A DNA stretch of 6,110 bases. Origin: Candidatus Cloacimonadota bacterium (GTDB taxonomy: Bacteria > Cloacimonadota > Cloacimonadia > JGIOTU-2 > B8-G9). The translations under genes and the position numbers were made by a program. Shown here one piece after another: positions 1 to 6,032 of this stretch (positions within the stretch are counted from its first letter, which is position 1; each line of letters opens with the position of its first letter). The notes under the pieces were generated by a model that was given only the letters and a program-made list of their open reading frames with translations, was not told the DNA's origin and did no database searches. The stretch spans positions 1-6,110 of the forward strand of contig QMNM01000097.1 of assembly GCA_003647765.1 (NCBI GenBank), in the 5' to 3' direction.

Positions 1-1902
1 AGTATTTTTCCTCTGCCAATGTTTTTGATAAAAATTACCTATAATCAGTCCACACAAACATAATTCCTCTTTTGCTTTAGTCATACGCTTGAGTTGATTT
101 GTATGAATAGACCGCTTCTTCACACTCAGATTAGCTTCATCTTTTAGATAAATTTTGTTTAGTTCAAAAAACTTTATATCTTCTATTTTTTGGTCAAGAT
201 TATATTTTGCATTCTCTAACAGATCCGGGATAAGAGTGGTTCTCATAATAGAGAATTCTTTACCTATAGGATTAGCAATTTCTATATAATTATACCGATA
301 GTCATTTTCAGGAATATTCAATTTCTTCATTAGTTCAACATTAGAAAAACTCATATTACAAACTTCATAAAATCCATTTTGAACTAAATAGTTTGTCAGC
401 TTTCGTATAGAAATTCTTTTTCTTTTATCTTCAATTTTAGGCAGTGTATAGTAAGAATCAATTTTATCATAGCCATAACAACGGGCAATTTCTTCAATTA
501 TGTCTATTTCTCTTGTAATATCTGGACGAAAACTTGGGACGAAAATCTTAAACTTATCGTTGTGTATTTTTTCTGTCTTAATATTTAGTTTATTCAGATA
601 ATAAAGCATCTGATCGGTTTTTATGTTTGTAGCCAATATTTTATTAGCTCTTTCTGGACGCAGATAGCAGGTTTTAAGAGGAATTTTTTCTGTTCGCTGA
701 TTGCCAAAAACAATACCTTTACATACTTGCCCATCAGAAGTTTCTGCTATTAACTGTGCAGCTCTGTCAATAACTGTCTCTAATATGTTTGGGTCCATAC
801 CGCGTTCAAATCTATGAGAAGAATCTGTATCTATATTGAAATTATAACTAGTCCTATTTATAGAATCAGGCAGAAAATAAGCAGCTTCTAATACCACATT
901 TTTTGTGTTTTCGCTTATGGAAGATTTCATTCCACCCATAATTCCAGCTAAAGCTATTGGCCTCTCTATATCTGCAATAACTAAATTCTCATCAGAAAGC
1001 TGATAAGTTTGTTCGTCAAGCAGTTGTATTGTTTCGCCTTTTTGACCAGTTCTAACAATAATTTTTTCCCCTGTTAGTTTATCGTAATCAAAAGCGTGCA
1101 AAGGATGGCCAAACTCCCACATTACAAAATTTGTTACATCAACAACATTATTTATTGGTCGTAATCCTATGGAATTCAATCTCCTTTTTAGCCAAAGAGG
1201 TGATGATTTAATTTCAACATTTTTGATAATTCTGGCACAATAACGAGGACATAGCCGAGTGTCTTTAATTTCCACTGAGATATTGTCCTCAGTTTTTTCG
1301 TCAGATTCAGAAAGCATTATCTTTGGAATTCTATATTCTGAATTAGCGATTATTGCTGTTTCTCTTGCAATCCCAATCATTCCAAGCAAGTCAGGCCGAT
1401 TTGGTGTTACTTCAATTTCAATCATATTATCGTCAAAGCCAAGAGCCATTGCAAAATTTTCTCCAACTGATATATCTGCCCTGTTTTCTTGTATTACCAT
1501 AATGCCAGAATGGTCATTAGAAATGCCCAACTCATCTTCTGCACAGATCATTCCGTAAGATTCAATGCCTCGCAATTTAACCTTTTTTACAGTAAAGGTT
1601 GGATTTAGCTTTGCTCCAATTAAAGCAACAGGCACTTTTTGTCCTACTGCACAATTAGGAGCGCCACATACAATCTGTAATGGTTCTTCTTTACCAATAT
1701 CAACTTGGCATACTTTCAATTTTTCTGCTTGTGGATGATTTTTTATACTAAGGATTTTGCCTATAACTATATTATGAAAATCTGCTCCTAAATCTGTTAT
1801 TTTCTCAACTTCTAAACCAGCCATAGTTAATCTATCAGCCAGCTGTGTAATTGGTAATTCAAAATCTACTAATTCTTTAAGCCAATTATAACTAATTATC
1901 AT
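1..1902 (-). CDS. pheT: Phenylalanyl-tRNA synthetase beta subunit, 3' end cut off by the window
   Basis: Beta subunit of the (alpha-beta)2 cytoplasmic enzyme that charges tRNA(Phe). The frame is open from the ATG at 1902 to base 1, giving 634 residues of an expected 790-800. The missing part is the end of the catalytic-like region and the C-terminal FDX-ACB tRNA-binding domain. Visible domains are an EMAP-type OB-fold tRNA-binding domain at about 38-150 (HPQAEKLKVC at 56-65, CGAPN at 79-83), the B3/B4 editing domain at about 210-375 and B5 at about 400-475, followed by the catalytic-like region (NPIGKEFSIMRTTLIPDLLE, 545-564). Recalled editing-site residues of the E. coli enzyme have equivalents in H269 (LHAFD), E339 (VLEAAYF) and T359 (TDSSHRFERG). 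The B5 magnesium ligands would be D461, D467, E470 and E471. The start suits the family N-terminus (MIISYNWLKELVDF). A GGGG run at 1908-1911 lies 5 nt upstream as a modest Shine-Dalgarno. It is the last visible gene of the helicase-pheS-pheT unit. Confidence 0.98.
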   Translation of the reverse strand, partial: MIISYNWLKELVDFELPITQLADRLTMAGLEVEKITDLGADFHNIVIGKILSIKNHPQAEKLKVCQVDIGKEEPLQIVCGAPNCAVGQKVPVALIGAKLNPTFTVKKVKLRGIESYGMICAEDELGISNDHSGIMVIQENRADISVGENFAMALGFDDNMIEIEVTPNRPDLLGMIGIARETAIIANSEYRIPKIMLSESDEKTEDNISVEIKDTRLCPRYCARIIKNVEIKSSPLWLKRRLNSIGLRPINNVVDVTNFVMWEFGHPLHAFDYDKLTGEKIIVRTGQKGETIQLLDEQTYQLSDENLVIADIERPIALAGIMGGMKSSISENTKNVVLEAAYFLPDSINRTSYNFNIDTDSSHRFERGMDPNILETVIDRAAQLIAETSDGQVCKGIVFGNQRTEKIPLKTCYLRPERANKILATNIKTDQMLYYLNKLNIKTEKIHNDKFKIFVPSFRPDITREIDIIEEIARCYGYDKIDSYYTLPKIEDKRKRISIRKLTNYLVQNGFYEVCNMSFSNVELMKKLNIPENDYRYNYIEIANPIGKEFSIMRTTLIPDLLENAKYNLDQKIEDIKFFELNKIYLKDEANLSVKKRSIHTNQLKRMTKAKEELCLCGLIIGNFYQKHWQRKNT

Positions 1903-1907
1903 TTGTA

Positions 1908-1911
1908 CCCC
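1908..1911 (-). promoter_or_regulatory. Candidate ribosome binding site of pheT
   Basis: The minus strand reads TTGGGGTACAA before the ATG, so a GGGG run sits 5 nt from the start codon. It is a poor match to AGGAGG compared with the sites of pheS and the lipoprotein gene. No better candidate lies within 15 nt. Confidence 0.45.
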
Positions 1912-1956
1912 AACTATTTACTTATTCGTATAAACATTTTTAGGAAAGTGAAAAAA

Positions 1957-2076
1957 TTAGTTATATTTTTTCATTGTATTACTGCTGAAATTTTTAGCAT
2001 TCGGCACTGTAATTCCTACTAATTTAAGAATATTAAAGAAATAACTTCCTTGTCTAATTGTTAAACTTTTTTTCAT
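1957..2076 (-). CDS. Probable small protein of 39 residues between pheS and pheT, function unknown
   Basis: I do not recognise this product. The ORF starts with ATG at 2074-2076 and ends with TAA at 1957-1959. It begins MKKSLTIRQGSYFF and ends SSNTMKKYN. It is basic (six Lys, one Arg, and only one Asp/Glu-free stretch after another: no acidic residue is present). It has no signal peptide or clear membrane segment, although FFNILKLVGITV is a short hydrophobic stretch. Support for coding: an AAAGGTG Shine-Dalgarno at 2081-2087, four bases from the ATG and better than that of pheT; AT-rich third positions like the neighbours; and placement 41 bp after pheS and 54 bp before pheT on the same strand. 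It holds three Phe and two Tyr, including a YFF triplet, so a Phe-responsive leader peptide is conceivable, but no attenuator hairpin follows it. A chance ORF in the spacer is the alternative. Confidence 0.45.
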   Translation of the reverse strand: MKKSLTIRQGSYFFNILKLVGITVPNAKNFSSNTMKKYN

Positions 2077-2080
2077 ATTA

Positions 2081-2087
2081 CACCTTT
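2081..2087 (-). promoter_or_regulatory. Ribosome binding site of the 39-codon ORF
   Basis: The minus strand reads AAAGGTG, then TAAT, then ATG. The AGGTG core matches the 16S anti-Shine-Dalgarno and sits 4 nt from the start. This site is the main reason for taking the small ORF seriously. Confidence 0.5.
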
Positions 2088-2117
2088 CTTTTTAATGCTT
2101 TCTGGTTTCATCTCGCC

Positions 2118-3143
2118 TTAGGCTCTATGCATCTTCAAAAATCGTAGGTCATTTTGGAACAATATTCTTATATACGGTATATTATATTTTAGCATTGTGA
2201 TTCTATCTATTCCGAACCCGAAAGCAAAACCTGTGAATTTTTCTGTATCATAGCCAACTTCTTCTAATACTGATGGGTCAACCATACCTGCACCGCCTAA
2301 TTCTAACCAACCACTCCCTTTACAAACACGACATCCTTTTCCTTTACAATTAACACATAAGATATCCATTTCTGCACTTGGTTCTGTAAAAGGGAAAAAA
2401 TGTGGACGAAACCGTGATCTAATGTTCACACCGAACATCTGTTTTACAAAATAATCCATTGTGCCTTTTAAATCAGCAAAAGATATTCCCTCATCTACTA
2501 CAAGAGCTTCAATTTGATGGAAAACAGGCATATGAGATGCATCTGGTTTATCATTACGATAGCATCTGCCAATAGCAACAATCTTTATTGGCGGCTGATA
2601 TTTCTCCATTATTCGTATTTGCACTGGTGATGTATGGGTTCGTAATAAAGCACCAGATTTGGTATAGAAAGTATCCCGAATACTTCTTGATGGATGATTC
2701 TTAGGAGTATTTAATGCATCAAAATTATAATATTCTGTCTCTATATCCGGTCCTTCTGCAACTTCAAAACCGAGATATGAGAATATATCTTCTAACTCTT
2801 CTTGCACTGTATAAATCGGATGTCTTGCTCCAATTTGTGGAACATTAGCAGGCATTGTAATGTCAAGTAATTCTTTTTCCAAAGATGTTTGATATGCTAT
2901 ATCTTCCAATTCTCTTTTTTTATGGTTTATTGCTTGACCTATCTTCTGCTTGGCATCATTTATTAGCTTACCAATAATAGGCCTCTTTTCCGGAGATATT
3001 TCCCGTATTTTACCTAACAAAGAACTAAGCTCACTTTTCTTTCCAAAGAATCTTACCTTAATTTCATTTAATTCCTGAACAGTTTTGCACTTTTTTAATT
3101 GAATGTCTAATTGGTCTTTTATGTTCTTTATTTTTGCTTCCAC
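2118..3143 (-). CDS. pheS: Phenylalanyl-tRNA synthetase alpha subunit
   Basis: Catalytic alpha subunit that activates phenylalanine with ATP and transfers it to tRNA(Phe) in the cytoplasm. At 341 residues it is full length for a bacterial PheS. The N-terminal coiled coil that grips tRNA covers about 1-90. The class II core follows: motif 1 around 108-150 (HPI, then GFEVAEGPDIETEYYNFDAL), motif 2 around 191-215 (GRCYRNDKPDASHMPVFHQI), the substrate-pocket FTEPSAEMD at 252-260 and motif 3 at 305-318 (GFAFGFGIDRITML). A307 occupies the position of the E. coli specificity residue Ala294. An insertion with C263, C266, C271 and C274 (CxxCxGxGCxxC) looks like the zinc-knuckle loop present in many, but not all, bacterial PheS. 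The start codon is GTG at 3141-3143: an in-frame TAG lies four codons upstream, and AGAGGT sits 5 nt away. It lies 64 bp after the helicase gene, and its partner subunit follows downstream. Confidence 0.99.
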   Translation of the reverse strand: MEAKIKNIKDQLDIQLKKCKTVQELNEIKVRFFGKKSELSSLLGKIREISPEKRPIIGKLINDAKQKIGQAINHKKRELEDIAYQTSLEKELLDITMPANVPQIGARHPIYTVQEELEDIFSYLGFEVAEGPDIETEYYNFDALNTPKNHPSRSIRDTFYTKSGALLRTHTSPVQIRIMEKYQPPIKIVAIGRCYRNDKPDASHMPVFHQIEALVVDEGISFADLKGTMDYFVKQMFGVNIRSRFRPHFFPFTEPSAEMDILCVNCKGKGCRVCKGSGWLELGGAGMVDPSVLEEVGYDTEKFTGFAFGFGIDRITMLKYNIPYIRILFQNDLRFLKMHRA

Positions 3144-3148
3144 AATAT

Positions 3149-3154
3149 ACCTCT
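3149..3154 (-). promoter_or_regulatory. Ribosome binding site fixing the GTG start of pheS
   Basis: AGAGGT on the minus strand lies 5 nt before the GTG at 3141-3143. An in-frame TAG (3153-3155) overlaps this site, so translation cannot begin further upstream. The same AGAGGTAT core precedes the lipoprotein gene. Confidence 0.75.
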
Positions 3155-3207
3155 ATTATGCTAACTATCAAACTAAATATAAAAAATTTTCTTAAAAATT
3201 TTGAGAA

Positions 3208-5388
3208 TCATATTTTTTCTACAAAAGAATCTATTATTTTTTTTATACGCCCAGACTCAAATGCAATAGTTAGTTTAGCTTTAGCACCATTTTTCGTAAT
3301 ACCAAGTACAGTCCCTTTGCCAAATGTCTTATGTATAATCTTACTGCCAACTTGGAATTCCTTATTAGTCAATAAATTAGCTGAATGTTCTTTGCATATA
3401 TTTATCTTTTTCTTGGCAATCTGATATGTTCTCTCAAATTGCTTATTAGTATATTCCACAGTATCAGGGTCTATTTCATCTATAAACCGTGATGCTCTAT
3501 TAAAGTTATAATAGTCATAATATCGTCTACAATTAGCATAAGTGATATACAAATCATGTTTTGCTCTTGTGATGGATACATAAAATAGTCGTCGTTCCTC
3601 TTCCAATTGGGCTTTTTCTTCTATGGAATTTTTATGTGGAATTAATCCATCCTCTGCTCCTACAATGAACACATAAGAAAATTCCAATCCTTTGGCATTA
3701 TGCATTGTCATCAGAGATACAGAATTTTCTGAACTATCTGTGCGGTCAATATCAGTTATCAGAGAGACCTGTTGAAGATATTCATTCAATTTCGGCTTCT
3801 TACCAAATTCATCTTTATATAAAGATGTAAATTCTTCAGCAGAAGCAACGAGCTCTTTCACCATATCTGCCCTGGTCTCTCCACTAACTAACTCCTGTTG
3901 CTCATAAATTGATAATAATTTCAAATCATCAACTAAATTATTCATTAGCTCATTGATTGGCAGAATTTCTGCTTTCTTTTCATACGATAGCAAAAAATCA
4001 TTAAATTTCTGGAATTTGTCTTTTATGTTATTACTTAAATCCTGACATTGCTCAATATATTCCAAACTTTTTCTCAATGATACAGCTTTTTGATTTGCAA
4101 AATCAATCAATTTACCAATACTAACATTCCCAAGATGCCTTTTTGGAAAATTAACAATACGTAAAAAACTTTCATTATCACGAGGATTTGCTAATATTCT
4201 TAAATATGCAAGCACATCTTTAATCTCTTTTCTTTGATAAAAATTGATACCACCAATTACTCTATAATTTATATTAGCATTCAAGAACTCTGACTCAAAA
4301 ACTCTTGATTGAGCATTTGTGCGGTATAATACAGCAATATCGTTCAAAGAGACATTATTATCACAAATGATCTCTTTAATTTTTTGAGCAACATACATTG
4401 CTTCTTCATTCTCATTATCAAGTTCTACAATTTTAATTCTATTGCCAATATGTTTTTTAGTCCACAACTCTTTTTTATGCCGAGCTCTATTATTAGAAAT
4501 AACAGAATTAGCTGCTTTCAGAATTAGTCGTGTAGAGCGATAATTCTGCACTAATGGTATCACTTTTGCATTCTGATAATCATTCTCAAAACTGAGTATA
4601 TTGTAAATGTCAGCACCGCGCCAACCATAAATTGACTGGTCATCATCTCCAACTACACATACATTCTTGTATTTTTTGCCAAGTTCATAGACAATTTTAT
4701 ATTGTGCATAGTTCGTATCCTGATATTCATCTATCATAATATATTCAAATTTATTTTGATATTTCTCTAAAACTTTGCTGTTCTTTTTGAATAAATTTAC
4801 AACATAGAAAAGCAGGTCATCAAAATCCATACCATTATTCTTTACCAAATATTGTTGATATGCTTTATATACTTTGGCTAGGATTTTGGTGTAAAATGAG
4901 TCAGTGTAATTTTGTTCATATTCTTGCCAACTGATTAGATTATTCTTTTGAAAGGAAATGGCACTTTTTACCTTACTCGGATGGAATTGTTTAGATGAGA
5001 TATTTAAATTTTTCATTATTTTCTTAATAATGGTATCTTGGTCGTTAGCATCAAATATAGTGAAGTTTGATGAGAATGGCAGATATTGACTTTCTATTCT
5101 CAGGATACGGGCACACATAGAGTGAAAAGTGCCTATCCATAGGGACTTGGTGGATATTTTGAATGATTTTTCCAGTCGTGATTTCATCTCATTTGCTGCC
5201 TTATTTGTGAAAGTAACAGCAAGAATATGCCAAGGACTTACCATTTTTTCAGAGATTAGATATGCGATGCGATGCACAATAGAGAGTGTTTTTCCACTTC
5301 CAGCACCAGCTAAAACCAAAACAGGTCCTTCAGTAGATTTTACCACCTCTTGCTGAGATTCATTCAATTTTAAGTAAAGCTCGTTCAT
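3208..5388 (-). CDS. UvrD/PcrA-type superfamily 1A 3'-5' DNA helicase
   Basis: ATP-driven 3'-5' helicase expected to act in nucleotide excision repair, mismatch repair or removal of RecA and stalled complexes. At 726 residues it has the usual UvrD/PcrA length (about 720-740). The motifs run in order: Q motif LNESQQ (8-13), Walker A AGAGSGKT (27-34, K33), Ia TFTNKAANEM (59-68), Ib GTFHS (86-90), II DEYQD (220-224), III VGDDDQSIYGWRG (246-258), IV QNYRS (281-285, R284), V SLMTMHNAKGLEF (558-570) and VI EEERRLFYVSITRAK (596-610, arginine finger R608). No key residue is missing. Residues 676-726 (FQVGSKIIHKTFGKGTVL onward) form the C-terminal Tudor-like domain that, in PcrA/UvrD, contacts RNA polymerase; it separates this protein from Rep. 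UvrD and PcrA cannot be told apart here. The ATG at 5388 suits the family N-terminus, but its only AGGAG (5405-5409) is 16 nt away. It heads the unit leading to pheS and pheT. Confidence 0.97.
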   Translation of the reverse strand: MNELYLKLNESQQEVVKSTEGPVLVLAGAGSGKTLSIVHRIAYLISEKMVSPWHILAVTFTNKAANEMKSRLEKSFKISTKSLWIGTFHSMCARILRIESQYLPFSSNFTIFDANDQDTIIKKIMKNLNISSKQFHPSKVKSAISFQKNNLISWQEYEQNYTDSFYTKILAKVYKAYQQYLVKNNGMDFDDLLFYVVNLFKKNSKVLEKYQNKFEYIMIDEYQDTNYAQYKIVYELGKKYKNVCVVGDDDQSIYGWRGADIYNILSFENDYQNAKVIPLVQNYRSTRLILKAANSVISNNRARHKKELWTKKHIGNRIKIVELDNENEEAMYVAQKIKEIICDNNVSLNDIAVLYRTNAQSRVFESEFLNANINYRVIGGINFYQRKEIKDVLAYLRILANPRDNESFLRIVNFPKRHLGNVSIGKLIDFANQKAVSLRKSLEYIEQCQDLSNNIKDKFQKFNDFLLSYEKKAEILPINELMNNLVDDLKLLSIYEQQELVSGETRADMVKELVASAEEFTSLYKDEFGKKPKLNEYLQQVSLITDIDRTDSSENSVSLMTMHNAKGLEFSYVFIVGAEDGLIPHKNSIEEKAQLEEERRLFYVSITRAKHDLYITYANCRRYYDYYNFNRASRFIDEIDPDTVEYTNKQFERTYQIAKKKINICKEHSANLLTNKEFQVGSKIIHKTFGKGTVLGITKNGAKAKLTIAFESGRIKKIIDSFVEKI

Positions 5389-5404
5389 TGAATATAATTG
5401 CTTT

Positions 5405-5409
5405 CTCCT
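5405..5409 (-). promoter_or_regulatory. AGGAG, only Shine-Dalgarno-like site before the helicase gene
   Basis: The minus strand reads AGGAG followed by 16 nt and then the ATG at 5388. This spacing is unusually long. No in-frame ATG, GTG or TTG lies at the normal 5-9 nt from it, so either initiation depends little on this site or the spacer folds. Confidence 0.35.
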
Positions 5410-5417
5410 GCATATTT

Positions 5418-5433
5418 TGTGTATTTTTACACA
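5418..5433. repeat. Perfect palindrome TGTGTA-N4-TACACA upstream of the helicase gene
   Basis: Two 6-bp arms (5418-5423 and 5428-5433) flank a TTTT centre, 30 bp before the helicase ATG. On the minus strand no T-run follows, so it is not an intrinsic terminator. It could be an operator for a dimeric repressor or an RNA hairpin in the leader. It does not match the LexA boxes I know from enteric or Bacillus species. Confidence 0.4.
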
Positions 5434-5480
5434 CTACTTCGTCAGGATTATGGAGGACAAACCATAGGCTAGGCCCCACA

Positions 5481-5533
5481 CTGTATTCTCTGTAGCATAA
5501 TTCTCTCTCTGTGTACTCTGTGTCTCTGTGGTG
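5481..5533. repeat. Degenerate CTCTGTGT / CACAGAGA short repeats
   Basis: The minus strand reads CCACAGAGACACAGAGTACACAGAGAGAG as imperfect 8-9 bp units with an ACAGAG core (about 5503-5532). A looser copy of the same core lies at 5481-5494 (CTGTATTCTCTGTAG). The units vary in length, unlike the clean 7-bp array next to them. No coding role is seen. Confidence 0.7.
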
Positions 5534-5537
5534 AATT

Positions 5538-5579
5538 TACGCACTACGCACTACGCATTACGCACTACGCATTACGCAT
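5538..5579. repeat. Tandem array of six 7-bp units TACGCA(C/T)
   Basis: Six contiguous units fill 42 bp without a gap or indel. Only the seventh base varies, in the order C, C, T, C, T, T. The array ends 11 bp after the stop codon of the lipoprotein gene in the transcription direction. It is richer in GC than the surroundings, too short and spacer-less for CRISPR, and has no inverted symmetry to suggest a terminator. Confidence 0.9.
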
Positions 5580-5590
5580 ATTTTCGTGGC

Positions 5591-5989
5591 TTATTTTAAT
5601 ACAACCCATTCTGGTTCAGAGAGTCTACCTTCCAAAGTATCACCAACAGATACTATATACTTATACGCAGAAATCTTATAAAAATATGTATGGTCAATCA
5701 TTACATCATAATCATAACAATATTGTGTTGAATCATTAGAAGAACTATTTGGTTCATCCTTTATCCTGTAATATTTGCCATCCCAAGTTAATGATTTGTA
5801 TAGATAATAGCCATCAACAATGCTAATGTCTTTTTTGAACCAAATTATTTTTACCTGAGTATCACCTGATATACTCTTAAATTTTATATCTGGAGGTGGA
5901 GTAATGCCATCAAGTGGATTTGTTCTTTCTAAATCACAACCGCCTAAAATTATAATTGTAAGTATCATTAAACGAAAAAATTTTTTCAT
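5591..5989 (-). CDS. Small lipoprotein with one fibronectin type III-like domain
   Basis: Predicted exported, lipid-anchored envelope protein of 132 residues with unknown role. The N-terminus MKKFFRLMILTIIILGGC is a signal peptide with a lipobox (LGGC) and lipidation at C18. A short linker follows with the NPLDG motif (24-28) and a PPP run (31-33). Residues 34-132 resemble a single fibronectin type III beta sandwich: VKIIWFKKD with the strand-B Trp (W50), GYYLYKS (60-66), HTYFYKISAYK (100-110, the family's Tyr-x-Tyr-x-Val/Ile-x-Ala signature) and a GRLSEPEWV end (121-129). Such a domain usually mediates protein or carbohydrate contact and is not an enzyme. The start is firm: an in-frame TAA lies immediately upstream and AGAGGT sits 4 nt away. 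Its stop is 202 bp before the helicase ATG, so co-transcription with that gene is uncertain. Tandem repeats flank it on both sides. Confidence 0.82.
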   Translation of the reverse strand: MKKFFRLMILTIIILGGCDLERTNPLDGITPPPDIKFKSISGDTQVKIIWFKKDISIVDGYYLYKSLTWDGKYYRIKDEPNSSSNDSTQYCYDYDVMIDHTYFYKISAYKYIVSVGDTLEGRLSEPEWVVLK

Positions 5990-5993
5990 TTAT

Positions 5994-5999
5994 ACCTCT
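5994..5999 (-). promoter_or_regulatory. Ribosome binding site of the lipoprotein gene
   Basis: AGAGGT lies 4 nt before the ATG at 5987-5989. The 8-bp periodic repeat tract ends only about 2 bp upstream of it, so any promoter must lie within the repeats or beyond the window. Confidence 0.7.
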
Positions 6000-6001
6000 G
6001 C

Positions 6002-6030
6002 CAAGAAAACAAGAAAACAAGATGACAAGA
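6002..6030. repeat. 8-bp tandem repeat of CAAGAAAA type
   Basis: Units are CAAGAAAA (6002-6009), CAAGAAAA (6010-6017), CAAGATGA (6018-6025) and a partial CAAGA (6026-6030). The CAAGA half is constant and the other three bases vary. It lies between the lipoprotein ribosome binding site and the TCTTG-type array. Confidence 0.75.
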
Positions 6031-6032
6031 AC

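Larger units (their letters stand above)
5389..5590. other. Repeat-rich spacer between lipoprotein and helicase genes
   Basis: This 202-bp spacer has no credible ORF, tRNA or T-box. It contains the TACGCAY array, the CACAGAG-type repeats, a GC-richer stretch around 5461-5480 (AGGCTAGGCCCC) and the 16-bp palindrome near the helicase start. The promoter for the helicase-pheS-pheT unit probably lies here or further upstream. I could not pick a convincing -35/-10 pair. Confidence 0.7.

Noticed and set aside
1259-1558. Plus-strand 99-codon ORF
   Set aside because: It lies wholly antisense within pheT (editing and OB-domain region), has no ribosome binding site and resembles no known protein. It is a shadow of the real gene.
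1951-1970. Terminator after the 39-codon ORF
   Set aside because: A-run and T-run around the stop codon could pair only as weak A-T pairs, and pheT follows on the same strand.
3183-3204. Terminator between the helicase gene and pheS
   Set aside because: Two AAAATTTT blocks around a short loop could pair, but the stem is all A-T and too weak for an intrinsic terminator. A read-through spacer fits better.
3144-3207. T-box riboswitch or attenuator before pheS
   Set aside because: The 64-bp gap is too short for a T-box, and no AGGGTGG-type T-box sequence or terminator hairpin is present. The 202-bp spacer before the helicase also lacks one.
3134-3424. Plus-strand 96-codon ORF
   Set aside because: It is antisense to the helicase C-terminus and the pheS start. 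Its hydrophobic look comes from the complement of Lys-rich codons.
5129-5356. Plus-strand 75-codon ORF
   Set aside because: It is antisense to the helicase Walker A to motif Ib region, where the minus-strand motifs are perfect.
5389-5480. Sigma-70 promoter for the helicase unit
   Set aside because: TTGTCC (5455-5460) looks like a -35, but no -10-like hexamer lies 16-18 bp downstream. Other AT-rich hexamers are not convincing above background.
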